DNA from: Sphingobium sp. HWE2-09
GTDB lineage: Bacteria; Pseudomonadota; Alphaproteobacteria; Sphingomonadales; Sphingomonadaceae
Assembly (NCBI RefSeq): GCF_035989265.1
Contig: NZ_JAYKZX010000003.1
Span: 2,813,501-2,877,500, forward strand
Direction of reading: 5' to 3'
DNA length: 64,000 nucleotides
Position 1 is the stretch's first letter. Every line of letters starts with the position of its first letter. This document shows, one piece after another, positions 46,207 through 59,136 of the stretch. A program made the position numbers and the translations under genes. The notes below the pieces were generated by a model, which saw nothing but the letters and a program-made list of their open reading frames with translations, was not told where the DNA came from and searched no databases.

Positions 46207-46755
46207 TCACCGCCGGAAGCAGCTGGCGGCATGGTCATTGACCAGCCCCACCGCCTGCATCCACGCATAGCAGATGGTCGGGCCGACAAATTTGAAGCCG
46301 CGCTTTTTCAGGTCTTTGGAAATCGCCTGCGACAGCGGCGTCTGCGCGGGCAATGTGACGCCATCGCCCTGTAACGGCGTGCCGTCCACGAACGACCAGG
46401 CATAGGTCGCAAAATCCTCGCCAGCGTCGCGCATCGCGCAAAATATCCGCGCGCCAGTGATCGTCGCTTCGATTTTGGCGCGCGCGCGGACGATCCCCGC
46501 ATCGCCCATCAGCCGCTCGACATCGTCGGGACCGAAGGCGGCCACGGCATCGGGATCGAATCCGGCAAAGGCTGCGCGAAACCCCTCGCGCTTGCGCAAG
46601 ATGGTGATCCAGGACAGGCCCGCCTGAAACCCCTCCAGCATCAGCATTTCCCACAGCATCCGCGAATCGCGCTGCGGCACGCCCCACTCATCGTCATGAT
46701 AGGCGCAATAGAGCGGGTCCGTGCCGCACCAGCCGCACCGGACCCGATCCGGCAT
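46207..46755 (-). CDS. tag: DNA-3-methyladenine glycosylase I
   Basis: The 182-residue enzyme removes 3-methyladenine from DNA as a base-excision glycosylase. The opening RCGWCGTDPLYCAYHDDEWG with its zinc-binding cysteine and histidine, and the later FVGPTICYAWMQAVGLVNDH, are the Tag signature. The start at 46755 lies one base after the gyrB stop. The ending is four bases from the next GTG. DNA repair and gyrase are thus co-expressed, by inference. Confidence 0.92.
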   Translation of the reverse strand: MPDRVRCGWCGTDPLYCAYHDDEWGVPQRDSRMLWEMLMLEGFQAGLSWITILRKREGFRAAFAGFDPDAVAAFGPDDVERLMGDAGIVRARAKIEATITGARIFCAMRDAGEDFATYAWSFVDGTPLQGDGVTLPAQTPLSQAISKDLKKRGFKFVGPTICYAWMQAVGLVNDHAASCFRR

Positions 46756-46756
46756 A

Positions 46757-49842
<3,086 letters not shown>

Positions 49843-49846
<4 letters not shown>

Positions 49847-50349
49847 ACCCCGCCCAGGAAATCGATCTTGCCGACCGGCACGCCCGCCTGGCGCAACAGC
49901 GCATAGGCCGTCGTCATGTGAAAATAGAAATTGGGCAGCGAAAAGGTCAGCACATGGCTGCGGCCGGTGAAGGGAATTTCGCCATTGGGCAGTTTCAGCA
50001 CCACCGTCGCATCCTCGCGCCCGTCGATCCGTTCGCGCGGCACCGCTTCCAGCAGGGCGATCGTTTTGCCGATGCGCGCCTGCAACTCTTCGAACGTCTG
50101 TTCGGTGTCCGCCATCGCCACCGGCTCCAGTTCGCCGATGCGCGTCACCGTGCCCTTGGCGGTGTCGCAGGCGAATTGCACCTGCGCGGTCAGCGGCTTC
50201 ATGTCCGCCGCCAGCTGCGCGCCGGTCAGCGTCGCGGGATCGATGCCTTTCTCGGCGGCATAGGCCGCGCCCTTGGCGAGCAGGCCCGACAGCGCGGTCA
50301 GCCCGCGGATGAACATCGGCACGGTCAGCTCATATAATGCGGTCGCCAT
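49843..50349 (-). CDS. DUF1993 family protein
   Basis: The 168-residue protein shows the DUF1993 core: MFIRGLTALSGLLAKGAAYA, then ADMKPLTAQVQFACDTAKG and a conserved NFYFHMTTAYALLRQAG near the end. The family has a DinB-like four-helix fold, and a few members have been tied to stress or detoxification. The substrate is unknown. It is convergent with the SH3 gene. Confidence 0.85.
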
Positions 50350-50453
50350 GTGGGCGTCCCCCCTTTGTTTTGATGCCGGTGTTGGCCTCGCCGCTTAGAT
50401 ATGCCTGCCGCTGTCGGTATCAATGCCATGAGGGCCAAAAGGCGAAACCGCCC

Positions 50454-51053
50454 TCATGCCTGCGCCGGGCGCTCCGGCGCGGCGATGCGGAAAAAGGGCA
50501 GCGCGTGATGGACGATCCAGCCGATCGTCGCGGCATAGACGATCGTGCCCACGCCCACCGTGCCGCCCAACAGCCAGCCGATCGCCAGCACGCCAATCTC
50601 TATCCCCGTCCGCACCCATTTGACCGGCCAACCGGTGCGGCGGCACAGCCCGGTCATCAGCCCGTCGCGCGGCCCCGGCCCCATCCCCGCGCCGATATAG
50701 GCGCCCCCGGCGATCCCGTTGAGGACGATCCCCGCCCCCAGCCACGCCGCGCGCAGCCACAGACCCTCGGGCACCGGCAGGATCATCAGCGACAGGTCCA
50801 CCGCCGTTCCGATCACCAGGATGTTGGCGACCGTGCCCACCCCCGGCCGCTGGCGCAGCGGCCACCAGAGCAGCAGCACGACCGCGCCGATCAGATTGAC
50901 CGTCATGCCGAAGCTGAGGCCCAGACGGGGCGCAAGCCCCTGATGCAGCACATCCCAGGGATCGAGGCCCAGATTGGCGCGCAGCATCAGCGCCATGGAA
51001 AATCCGTAGAGGCACAAGCCCCAGAACAGCTGGAAAAGGCGATGGGTCATCAT
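50454..51053 (-). CDS. yczE: YczE/YyaS/YitT family membrane protein
   Basis: The 199-residue inner-membrane protein has five or so hydrophobic segments and the family motif FSMALMLRANLGLDPWDVLH. A later GPGPRDGLMTGLCRRTG completes the signature. YczE has been implicated in other bacteria in transport or modulation of membrane processes. It is transcribed away from the MocR-type regulator at 51144 with 90 bases between starts. YczE-MocR (YczR) pairing is a recurrent theme, so that regulator is likely to control it. Confidence 0.8.
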   Translation of the reverse strand: MMTHRLFQLFWGLCLYGFSMALMLRANLGLDPWDVLHQGLAPRLGLSFGMTVNLIGAVVLLLWWPLRQRPGVGTVANILVIGTAVDLSLMILPVPEGLWLRAAWLGAGIVLNGIAGGAYIGAGMGPGPRDGLMTGLCRRTGWPVKWVRTGIEIGVLAIGWLLGGTVGVGTIVYAATIGWIVHHALPFFRIAAPERPAQA

Positions 51054-51143
51054 GGGCAGGCTTATTCCGCGCAACTGGCCTTTTCCAAAACAGCCAATCG
51101 CGCGTAAATGGCCTGTATCGATGACAAGATTGGATTGATCCCC

Positions 51144-52606
51144 ATGTCCACTTCCCTGTTGCGTCCCCCGTCCCTGCTGCGCCTGCTGGGCGCCTGGCGC
51201 GCGCAGGACAGCGCGCAGCCTGCCTATCGCCAATTGGCGCAGGCGCTGCGCATGCTGGTGCTGGACGGGCGCGTGGGTTTGGACGTCCGGTTGCCGGGCG
51301 AGCGCGAACTGGCCGCCGCGCTGGGCCTGTCGCGCACGACCGTCGCCGCCGCCTTCGACCGGCTGCGCGACGAAGGGTTTCTGGAAAGCCGACAGGGATC
51401 GGGCAGCGTCACCCGCCTGCCCCCGGCCGCGCCGAAACGCCCGCTGACGATATCGATCCGATGACCGGCGGCAATCTGCTCAACTGGACCCACGCCGCCT
51501 TGCCCGCCGCGCCCGGCGTCGCGCGCGCCTATGCCCATGCGGTGGAGGCGCTGCCCGCCTATCTGGGCGACCTAGGCTATGATCCGCTGGGGCTGGCGGT
51601 GCTGCGCCGCGCGATCGCCGCCCATTATGAGCGGCGCGGCTGTCCGACATCGCCGGACCAGATCATGGTGACCAACGGCGCGCAGCAGGGTTTTTCGCTG
51701 CTGCTGCAATGGCTGGCGGGGCCGGGCGACCGCGTCGTGATCGACCATCCCACCTATCATAATGCGATCCAGGCGCTGCAACGCGCCCATGTCGTGCCGG
51801 TGCCAGTCGGCCTGCCGCGCCAAGGTTGGGACGTGGACGCGATGGAGGCGGCCTTCCGCCAGACCAGCCCGCGCTTCGCCTATGTCATCGCCGATTTCCA
51901 TAACCCCACCGGGCGCAGCATGGACCCGGCCACGCGCCGCGCGCTGGTCGCCGCCGCGGCGCGCACCCATACGCCGCTGATCGTCGACGAAACCATGGTG
52001 GCGATGGGCCTGGATTTCGCGCCGCCGCCGCCCGTCGCGATGCACGATCCGTCGGGGCGACAGGTCATCACCCTGGGGTCGGCCAGCAAGATTTTCTGGG
52101 GCGGCTTGCGCGTCGGCTGGATTCGCGCCGATCCGCAGACGGTCGCAGCGCTCGGCCGCCTGCGCACGACGATGGACATGGCCAGCCCGGTGGTCGAACA
52201 GATCGCGGTCGCCCAGCTGATCGACGCCGATGTCGGCTTGGGCGAGCGGGCGGACCTGCTGCGCGGCCGACGCGATCATCTGCTGGGCCTGATCGAGCGG
52301 CGCTTGCCCCATTGGCACGTCGAATCGCCCGCGGGCGGCCTGTCGCTCTGGGCCGAACTGCCGCGTGCGGAGGCGACGGCGCTGGCCGCACTGGCGGAAA
52401 GCCTGGGCGTCCGCATCGCCGCCGGCCCGCGCTTCGGCGTCAGCGGCGCCTTCGAACGCTTCCTACGCCTGCCCTTCACCCTGCCCGAAGAGCAACTCGC
52501 CATCGGCGTCGAACGGCTGGTGGAAGCCGACGCCCGGCTCCACGCACGCATGCCCAAGGGCCGCGATTCGCTGGCGATGGCGCTAGACGCGGACCGGTTG
52601 ATTTGA
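51144..52606 (+). pseudogene. MocR/YczR-type GntR-aminotransferase regulator, frameshifted as sequenced
   Basis: The start (MSTSLLRPPSLLRLLGAWRA) has a GntR winged-helix domain (LRMLVLDGRVGLDVRLPGER; LGLSRTTVAAAFDRLRDEGF). A PLP-binding aminotransferase-like domain in another frame begins at MTGGNLLNWTHAALPAAPGV and has the lysine in LGSASKIFWGG and IADFHNPTGRSMDP. Adding one C to the C5 run at 51420-51424 joins both into one MocR protein of about 487 residues, the linker reading LPPGRAETPADDID. A sequencing error or a real inactivation both fit. If real, only the DNA-binding half is made. Confidence 0.83.
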
Positions 52607-52630
52607 GCGGGCGCCAGCATTGAATGCTGC

Positions 52631-52695
52631 GTATTCCCGCGCAGGCGGGAACCCAGTCCCGCCGTTTGAACCGGATTCCCGCCTGCGCGGCAACA
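52631..52695. repeat. REPIN-like paired palindrome, copy 4
   Basis: GTATTCCCGCGCAGGCGGGA (then ACCCAGTCCC) and GGATTCCCGCCTGCGCGGCA (then ACAC) surround a spacer containing GCCGTTTGAACC. It lies between the MocR gene and its terminator. Confidence 0.75.
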
Positions 52696-52711
52696 CGGCA
52701 CATATATAATG

Positions 52712-52745
52712 AAAAGGCCGCGCGGATCGCTCCGCGCGGCCTTTT
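52712..52745. terminator. Bidirectional intrinsic terminator between MocR gene and ppa
   Basis: A perfect 15-bp stem, AAAAGGCCGCGCGGA (52712-52726) with TCCGCGCGGCCTTTT (52731-52745), has a four-base loop and A/T ends. It lies between two convergent genes. Confidence 0.9.
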
Positions 52746-52764
52746 GTTCACCAGGAAACAGACC

Positions 52765-53307
52765 TCAGTCCGCCTTCTTGCTCGCCTGATAGCGCGCGAT
52801 CGCTTCCAGCGTGATCTGCTTGGCGTCGTCTGCCCCGCCCCACGTACCGATGCGCACCCACTTGGTCTTTTCCAGATCCTTATAGTGGGTGAAGAAATGC
52901 TCGATCTGCTCCATCACGATGCCGGGCAGGTCGTCCTTCTCGCTGATGTCGGCATAATAAGGGAAGGTCTTGTTGTCGGGCACGCAGACCAGCTTTTCAT
53001 CGCCACCCGCTTCGTCTTCCAGGTTCAGCACCGCGATCGGGCGCGCCCGCACGACGGAGCCGGGGACGAAGGGCGAGCGGGCGATGACCAGCGCGTCCAG
53101 CGGATCGCCATCGGGCGACAGCGTGTGCGGCACGAAGCCGTAATTGGCGGGATAGCGCATCGGCGTGTGCAGGATGCGGTCCACGAACAGCGCGCCGCTG
53201 GCCTTGTCGAATTCATATTTCACCGGTTCGCCGCCCACCGGCACTTCGATGATGACGTTCAGGCTGTTGGGCGGATCGTCGCCGACCGGGATCAGTTCGA
53301 TGTTCAT
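52765..53307 (-). CDS. ppa: Inorganic pyrophosphatase
   Basis: The 180-residue soluble type I pyrophosphatase shows the metal- and substrate-binding residues in YEFDKASGALFVDR, PANYGFVPHTLSPDGDPLDA (the DxDPxD region) and the FTHYKDLEKTKWVRI end region. It hydrolyses pyrophosphate to drive biosynthesis. The start MNIELIPVGD is at 53307; the longer frame adds unrelated residues. It precedes the terminator and follows the M61 peptidase. Confidence 0.95.
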   Translation of the reverse strand: MNIELIPVGDDPPNSLNVIIEVPVGGEPVKYEFDKASGALFVDRILHTPMRYPANYGFVPHTLSPDGDPLDALVIARSPFVPGSVVRARPIAVLNLEDEAGGDEKLVCVPDNKTFPYYADISEKDDLPGIVMEQIEHFFTHYKDLEKTKWVRIGTWGGADDAKQITLEAIARYQASKKAD

Positions 53308-53344
53308 GGAAACGCCTTTTGCTTCATGTTGCGTTGCGGGTGAG

Positions 53345-55264
53345 TCACGTTCTGGCTTTAAGCAGCTTGTCGAGGCTGCCTTCACCCTCTCCTGTCTTTT
53401 CCAGGCGCGGATAGCGCAGCCCGCCCGAATAATCGAGGGTCAAAACACGATAATACTTGTCTTGTTTCAGGATGATCTGGATCGGCGTCTTGGCCTTAAT
53501 CGCCGCTTTCCATGCGTCGCCCGAAAATTCATCGCCATTGACCGCGAGTATTTTCGCGCCCGTCACAAGGCCCGCCTTGAACGCCGCGCTGTCCCAGACG
53601 ACGCCGCTGACTTCGCCGTCATTCTTGACGATCGCGCCGATGCCGAAACTCTGGTCGACCGCCTTGCTCGCGCCCTCGGCCGCCTTGGTGATCGCGCCCG
53701 GTTCCTCGCCATAGACCAGCTTGTAGCCGCCCAGGATGAAGCCGCCCTTGGGTGTCTCCTTCGTCGTGCTGTCGACATATTTCTGGAAGAAACCGGCCCA
53801 GTCATAGGGCGCGATGTCGTTCAGCGTCTTGATCACGTCGCCGCGATTATAGACGACCTGCCCCCAGTCGCCCGGATTGATGCCGAAAAAGGCCTTGGCG
53901 AAATCGTCCAGCCCTTTCTTCCCGCGCGTCGCCTTGGCGATGATCGCGTCGGCCTCCAGCCAGATCATCAGGCCTTCATTGTAATAGTCCTCGGACCGCT
54001 GCCAGCTGACCCAGCCCTTGGGCCGACGGGCGGAGATGACCGGGTCCAGCGTGGTGTCCTCCATCGGCCGCCACTGCCGCCCGACCGCCGTGTCCAGCTT
54101 CGCCGCGATCTGGGCATAGGCGTCCAGCGTCTCCTGCTTGCTGAACATCCCCGACCGCGCGCCCAGCACATAGCCCCAGAATTGCGTCTGCCCTTCATAG
54201 ACCCACAGCAGATTATCCTGCATCGGCACGTTGAAATCGGGCGTCCACAGCAGGTCGGGGCGGCGGAACTTGCCGTCCCAGCTATGGGTGAATTCATGCG
54301 GCAGCAGGTTGCGGTCTAGCAACGCCTCGCCCTTGTCCCAGCTTTTGAAATAGCCCGGCTCGACCTGATTCTCGGAAGACCGATGATGCTCCAGCCCGAT
54401 GCCGCCCATTTCGTCGGTGATGGCGAGCAGGAAGTCATAATGGTTGAAATGATAGGTGCCGAACAGCGCGCCCGCTTCGGCGACCAGCTTCTTGTGCTTG
54501 GCCATCTGCTCGGGCTTGTAATCCAGTTCGTCGGCATCGTCCGCGACCAGGTTCAGCGTCACATTATTGCCAAGGTCCACTGCCTTGAAATGCGTGCCCG
54601 CGAACACCGGCGAATCCTGTAACGCCTCATAATCGATCGTTTCATAGGCGACGGCATTGCCGCTCTTCGTGCCCCGCAGCGCGGTCGCCGCCTGCCATCC
54701 TGCGGGATAGGTGACCGTCGCCTGGATCGGGATCTGGCGCGTATAATAGCCCGCCGGATAGAGCGACACGCTTTCCCATTGGATATTGAGCATCTTGGGC
54801 GTCACGACTACGCGGCCTTGGGCAGGCTGGGTCGCGGACAGGAACTGGAACTGCGCGACGACCTCCGTCACGCCCTGCGGCACGTCGATGGTGAAGGCAT
54901 AGACGTTGAGCGGGTCGCGCTTCCACGTCACCGGCTGGCCGTTGGCGGTAAAGGTCAGGCCCGTCAACTTCTCGATCTGCCCGCGCGGCGCATGATTGCC
55001 CGGCAGCCAGGCGGGCATCATCAATGTCAGCGCCCCGGCCGCGGCGACCGGGATCGTTTCCTTCACGCGGAAGATGCGCTGCACCGTGTCGGTCGCATCA
55101 ACCTCTAGGCGGATCGCGCCGCCGGGATAGGGGATGTCCTTTGGTGCAGGCGTGGCATCGTTGACCGGCAGCGCGGTCGGCTTGGACCGGATCGCGGCCT
55201 GCGCGAACAGCGGGCTGGCGATCGCCGTGGAAAGACAAAGGGCGGCAGCAAGGCTGCGGATCAT
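53345..55264 (-). CDS. Exported M61 family metallopeptidase with PDZ domain
   Basis: The 639-residue protein has a signal peptide (MIRSLAAALCLSTAIASPLF, ending AQA) and an N-terminal beta domain. The gluzincin catalytic part has the zinc motif LLPHEFTHSWDGK and VYEGQTQFWGYVLGARSG as the downstream glutamate region. A PDZ domain lies at the C-terminus (about 555-620, GVVWDSAAFKAGLVTGAKIL). M61 enzymes remove N-terminal glycine or small residues. It is likely periplasmic. It starts 37 bases before ppa ends its leader and is divergent from hisS. Confidence 0.9.
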   Translation of the reverse strand: MIRSLAAALCLSTAIASPLFAQAAIRSKPTALPVNDATPAPKDIPYPGGAIRLEVDATDTVQRIFRVKETIPVAAAGALTLMMPAWLPGNHAPRGQIEKLTGLTFTANGQPVTWKRDPLNVYAFTIDVPQGVTEVVAQFQFLSATQPAQGRVVVTPKMLNIQWESVSLYPAGYYTRQIPIQATVTYPAGWQAATALRGTKSGNAVAYETIDYEALQDSPVFAGTHFKAVDLGNNVTLNLVADDADELDYKPEQMAKHKKLVAEAGALFGTYHFNHYDFLLAITDEMGGIGLEHHRSSENQVEPGYFKSWDKGEALLDRNLLPHEFTHSWDGKFRRPDLLWTPDFNVPMQDNLLWVYEGQTQFWGYVLGARSGMFSKQETLDAYAQIAAKLDTAVGRQWRPMEDTTLDPVISARRPKGWVSWQRSEDYYNEGLMIWLEADAIIAKATRGKKGLDDFAKAFFGINPGDWGQVVYNRGDVIKTLNDIAPYDWAGFFQKYVDSTTKETPKGGFILGGYKLVYGEEPGAITKAAEGASKAVDQSFGIGAIVKNDGEVSGVVWDSAAFKAGLVTGAKILAVNGDEFSGDAWKAAIKAKTPIQIILKQDKYYRVLTLDYSGGLRYPRLEKTGEGEGSLDKLLKART

Positions 55265-55406
55265 AGAGGTCTCCAGAAATTCAGCGGGGCCGGACGGCCC
55301 ATATGCCCCTAGCATGGCGAGGGCGGGCGTCGTCGTCCACCCCCTGATGGACGGCTGTAAAAAGCGCGTTTCCATGGGGGTGATTTGCCGTTAAAGGCGC
55401 TGCCCC

Positions 55407-56669
55407 ATGGCGAAGATCGAAACACCGCGTCCGGTACGCGGCACGCAGGACATGTTGGGCGGCACCACGGAGGCGTTTGCGGAACGCTTCGCCCATGTCG
55501 TCGCGACGTTCGACCGGGTGCGCAAACTCTACGGATTCCAGCGGGTCGAAGTGCCAGTGTTCGAATCCACCGCCGTCTTCGCCCGCTCGCTGGGCGAAAG
55601 CACCGACGTCGTGTCCAAGGAAATGTACACGTTCGAAGATCGCGGCGGCGACAGCATCACCCTGCGCCCCGAATTTACCGCCGGGATCAGTCGCGCCTAT
55701 ATCACCGAAGGCTGGCAGCAATATGCGCCGCTGAAAGTCGCGACCCACGGCCCGCTGTTCCGCTACGAACGCCCGCAAAAGGGCCGCTTCCGCCAGTTCC
55801 ACCAGCTTGACGCCGAAATCATCGGCGCGGGCGAACCGGGCGCGGACGTGGAACTGCTGGTGATGGCCGACCAGCTGCTCAAGGAACTGGGCATCGAAGA
55901 CGGCGTGACGCTCACCCTCAACACGCTGGGCGACGGACCAAGCCGCGACGCCTGGCGCGCGGCGCTGATCGCCCATTTCGAGGGGCATCGGGGCGAATTG
56001 TCGGAAGACAGCGTCGAACGGCTGGCCAAGAACCCGCTCCGCATCCTCGACAGCAAAGACCCCCGCGACCGCCCGGTCGCCGACAGCGCGCCGGACATCG
56101 ACGCCTATTTGACCGACGAAGCGCGCAGCTTCTTCGAAAAAGTGACGGCGGGCCTGGATGCTGCAGGCGTGGCCTGGGAACGCAACGCCCGCTTGGTCCG
56201 CGGCCTCGACTATTATCGCCACACCGCATTCGAGTTCGTCACCGACCGGCTGGGCGCACAAGGCACCGTGCTGGGCGGCGGGCGTTATGACGGCCTGATC
56301 GAAAATCTGGGCGGCCCCGCGACCCCGGCGGTCGGCTGGGCAGCGGGGATCGAGCGGCTGGCGATGCTGGTGGATGCGCCGGATATCGACAAGCCGACGG
56401 TTGTGCTCATCCCCATGGGCGAAGCGGCCGAAGCGAAGGCGACCGGGATCATCGCCGATCTGCGTCGCGCTGGCGTCGCCTGCGACATGGGCTTTCGCGG
56501 CAATATGAAGAAGCGGATGCAGCGCGCCAATGCGTCTGGTGCGTCTTGGGCGATCATATTGGGCGATGATGAACTGGCGCGGGGCGAAGCGTCCGTGCGC
56601 AATCTGGGCACGGGTCAGCAGCAGGCCGTTACGCTGGACGCGCTGATAGCAACGGTGACGGCGCTCTGA
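55407..56669 (+). CDS. hisS: Histidyl-tRNA synthetase
   Basis: The 420-residue class II synthetase has motif 1 ([20 protein letters not shown]), motif 2 ([19 protein letters not shown]), the histidine-A box [15 protein letters not shown] and motif 3 ([12 protein letters not shown]). The C-terminal anticodon-binding domain ends the protein. It charges tRNA-His. prfA and prmC follow on the same strand. Confidence 0.96.
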   Translation: MAKIETPRPVRGTQDMLGGTTEAFAERFAHVVATFDRVRKLYGFQRVEVPVFESTAVFARSLGESTDVVSKEMYTFEDRGGDSITLRPEFTAGISRAYITEGWQQYAPLKVATHGPLFRYERPQKGRFRQFHQLDAEIIGAGEPGADVELLVMADQLLKELGIEDGVTLTLNTLGDGPSRDAWRAALIAHFEGHRGELSEDSVERLAKNPLRILDSKDPRDRPVADSAPDIDAYLTDEARSFFEKVTAGLDAAGVAWERNARLVRGLDYYRHTAFEFVTDRLGAQGTVLGGGRYDGLIENLGGPATPAVGWAAGIERLAMLVDAPDIDKPTVVLIPMGEAAEAKATGIIADLRRAGVACDMGFRGNMKKRMQRANASGASWAIILGDDELARGEASVRNLGTGQQQAVTLDALIATVTAL

Positions 56670-56701
56670 TGCGTATCTCCGTCAATCACGCATCCCTACC
56701 T

Positions 56702-56779
56702 CCGTTCGCCCTGAGCCTGTCGAAGGGCTCTTCTTCTTCCAGAAAGCAACGGGCTGCGACAGGCTCAGCCCGAACGGCT
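56702..56779. repeat. Intergenic inverted repeat, CGTTCGCCCTGAGCC type
   Basis: CCGTTCGCCCTGAGCCTGTC (then GAAGGGC) is mirrored by CTGCGACAGGCTCAGCCCGA (then ACGG) around a spacer of 24 or so bases. In translation one arm reads FALSLSKG, a peptide seen in many proteobacterial database entries. It occupies the hisS-prfA gap and ends 17 bases before prfA. It is a second, unrelated repeat family. Confidence 0.75.
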
Positions 56780-56795
56780 TCGAGGTGCGTGCCTG

Positions 56796-57890
56796 ATGCA
56801 CATCTCCCCCGAACGCATCGCGCAGATCGAGGCGCGCCGGGACGAGGTGCAGGCGTCGATGACGCGCGCCGACCTCGCGCCCGATGCGTTCGTGAAGCTG
56901 TCGAAGGAATATGCGGAGATCGAGCCGGTCGCCAGAGCCGCGCATGAAGTGCGCCGCCTGCGCCAGGAACTGGCCGCGCTCGACGTGATGGCAGGTGGCG
57001 GCGACGATCCCGATGCCGACCCCCTGATGCGCGAAATGGCGCAGGAGGAAATGCAGCTGCTCAAGAGCCAGCTGCCTCAGGCCGAACGCGCCCTGGCGCT
57101 GCAGTTGCTGCCCCGCGATTCCGCCGATGCCCGCCCCGCCATGCTGGAAATCCGCGCCGGCACCGGCGGCGACGAGGCGGCCCTGTTCGCGGGCGACCTG
57201 TTCCGCATGTATCAGCGCTATGCCGATACCCAGGGCTGGAAGATGGAGTTGATGACCGCCAATGCTTCCGAAGTCGGCGGCTTCAAGGAAGTGGTCGCCA
57301 GCATCAACGGCGTCGGCGTCTTCGCCAAGCTGAAGTTCGAAAGCGGCGTGCACCGCGTCCAGCGCGTCCCTGCGACCGAAAGCGGCGGGCGCATCCACAC
57401 CTCTGCGGCGACCGTCGCGATCCTGCCCGAACCCGAGGAAGTCGACGTCCAGATCGCCGATGGCGACCTCAAGATCGACATCTACCGCGCATCGGGCGCA
57501 GGTGGGCAGCACGTCAACACCACCAATTCGGCGGTGCGCATCACCCATCTGCCCACCGGCACCGTCGTCATCCAGCAGGATGAACGATCGCAGCACAAGA
57601 ATAAGGCGAAGGCGATGCAGGTGCTGCGCGCCCGCCTCTACGAAGCCGAACGCGAACGCACCCAGAGCGAACAGGCGGGCGCGCGCAAGGCGATGGTGGG
57701 ATCGGGCGACCGCTCCGAACGCATCCGCACCTATAATTTCCCTCAGGGCCGCGTCACCGACCACCGCATCAACCTGACCCTGCACCGCCTGCCCGAAATT
57801 CTCGAAGGGCCGGGCTTGGCCGACGTCATCGACGCGCTGGTCGCGGAAGACGAAGCCGCGCGCCTGGCGCAGCTGGACGGGGTGGCGTGA
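56796..57890 (+). CDS. prfA: Peptide chain release factor 1
   Basis: The 364-residue RF1 releases chains at UAA and UAG. The catalytic GGQ is in [20 protein letters not shown]. The codon-recognition segment, PAT, is in [15 protein letters not shown], and the ending [16 protein letters not shown] is typical. It is methylated at the GGQ glutamine by PrmC, encoded next. A short repeat family precedes it. Confidence 0.96.
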   Translation: MHISPERIAQIEARRDEVQASMTRADLAPDAFVKLSKEYAEIEPVARAAHEVRRLRQELAALDVMAGGGDDPDADPLMREMAQEEMQLLKSQLPQAERALALQLLPRDSADARPAMLEIRAGTGGDEAALFAGDLFRMYQRYADTQGWKMELMTANASEVGGFKEVVASINGVGVFAKLKFESGVHRVQRVPATESGGRIHTSAATVAILPEPEEVDVQIADGDLKIDIYRASGAGGQHVNTTNSAVRITHLPTGTVVIQQDERSQHKNKAKAMQVLRARLYEAERERTQSEQAGARKAMVGSGDRSERIRTYNFPQGRVTDHRINLTLHRLPEILEGPGLADVIDALVAEDEAARLAQLDGVA

Positions 57891-57912
57891 GACACCGGCA
57901 CAGCATTTTTCC

Positions 57913-58001
57913 GTCATCCCCGCGAAAGCGGGGACCCATCTCCCAACAGTCCGTCCCTGATGCGCCGTCTGGAGATGGATTCCCGCCTGCGCAGGAATGA
58001 C
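57913..58001. repeat. REPIN-like paired palindrome, copy 5, overlapping the prmC start
   Basis: The left arm GTCATCCCCGCGAAAGCGGG (then GACCCATCTCC) faces the right arm GGAGATGGATTCCCGCCTGC (then GCAGGAATGAC). The two arms pair over their outer GTCAT/ATGAC ends. The right arm contains the ATG of prmC at 57997, in the frame reading WIPACAGMT. Confidence 0.85.
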
Positions 58002-58827
58002 GATCGAAAGCGTCCCCGACGCCCTGCGCGCCGCAACCGTCCAACTCGCTGTCGCAAGCGACACCGCCCGCCTGGACGCCGAACTGCTGATGGCCCATGC
58101 GCTGGGCCTGTCGCGGCGCGACCTGTTGCTGCGCCAGCGTGACCTCGCCGTTCCTGCGACCTTCGCGTCCCTGCTGGACCGCCGCCTGTCGGGCGAACCG
58201 ATCGCCCATATCACCGGCACGCGCGATTTCTGGACGATCAGCCTGTCCGTGACGCCCGACACGCTGATCCCCCGCCCGGACAGCGAAACGCTGATCGAGG
58301 CGGCAGTGGACCATTTCTCGGCCCGCCCGCCCGCCACGATCCTCGACCTTGGCACCGGCTCCGGCGCGTTGCTGCTCGCCGCGCTCGACCAGTGGCCCAC
58401 CGCGCGCGGCCTGGGCATCGATGCGTCCGCTGCGGCGCTGGCGGTGGCGCAGGCCAATGCCGCGCGGCTGGGCATGGCCGACCGCGCCGATTTCCGGCCG
58501 GGCGACTGGGCAACCGGCGTCACAGGGGCGTTCGACCTGTTGCTGATCAACCCGCCCTATATCGTCGCGGACCTGCCCCTGACGGGCGATGTGCTGCGCG
58601 AACCGGCAAGCGCCTTGTTCGCCGGAGCGGACGGGCTGGACGATTATCGCCGTATCGCGCCCGACCTGCCTCGTTTGATCGCGCCGGGCGGCATGGCGGC
58701 GATCGAGATCGGCTATGACCAAAAGGACAGTGTCGGCGCGTTGCTGCGCGATCAGGGGCTATATGTCGCGGTACGGCGCGATTTAATCGGCCATGATCGC
58801 TGCCTGATCGCCACCCATCCTGCCTAG
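57997..58827 (+). CDS. prmC: Peptide chain release factor N5-glutamine methyltransferase
   Basis: The 276-residue methyltransferase modifies the GGQ glutamine of RF1/RF2. The N-terminal helical domain (ARLDAELLMAHALGLSRRDL) and the SAM-binding motif TILDLGTGSGALLLAALDQW are clear. LLLINPPYIVADLP carries the NPPY catalytic motif. The start ATG at 57997 is the only one in frame: a stop lies at 57958. It falls inside a repeat copy, with GCAGGA directly before it and no well-spaced ribosome binding site. prfA precedes it by 106 bases. Confidence 0.94.
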   Translation: MTIESVPDALRAATVQLAVASDTARLDAELLMAHALGLSRRDLLLRQRDLAVPATFASLLDRRLSGEPIAHITGTRDFWTISLSVTPDTLIPRPDSETLIEAAVDHFSARPPATILDLGTGSGALLLAALDQWPTARGLGIDASAAALAVAQANAARLGMADRADFRPGDWATGVTGAFDLLLINPPYIVADLPLTGDVLREPASALFAGADGLDDYRRIAPDLPRLIAPGGMAAIEIGYDQKDSVGALLRDQGLYVAVRRDLIGHDRCLIATHPA

Positions 58828-59136
58828 AAACGACCGATTTACTATCAATCAAGCGAAAATTGCTTGGTTTATGGTGCGAAAGCCACTACATCGGCCTTAG
58901 GAACGGCTCTATCTTGTGACATGATCGTTTAGGTCATTGATAGAAAAGGCCAGTTTCCTGCTCCTTAAAGTCATGACGGCGCTCGCTGCGCAAGCGCTGC
59001 TGGCAGTCGGGGAATGGTCCGAAAAAGGATCATGCCGTGGCGGAGCCGTATCCGGCCTGAAGGACAGGCCGCTTTGGGATGGCGACTGAACAGTGTTTTC
59101 AGCCAATGATGTCATAGCGAACGCAAGGATCATGTC
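58828..59136. other. Long intergenic region before the DUF4167 gene, with hairpin
   Basis: I see no gene in these 309 bases. The left part is AT-rich and could hold a promoter. At 59053-59071 a 7-bp stem CGGCCTG/CAGGCCG encloses an AAGGA loop, and earlier short complementary stretches suggest further folding. The DUF4167 start lies 66 bases beyond. A structured leader RNA is possible but unproved. Confidence 0.5.
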
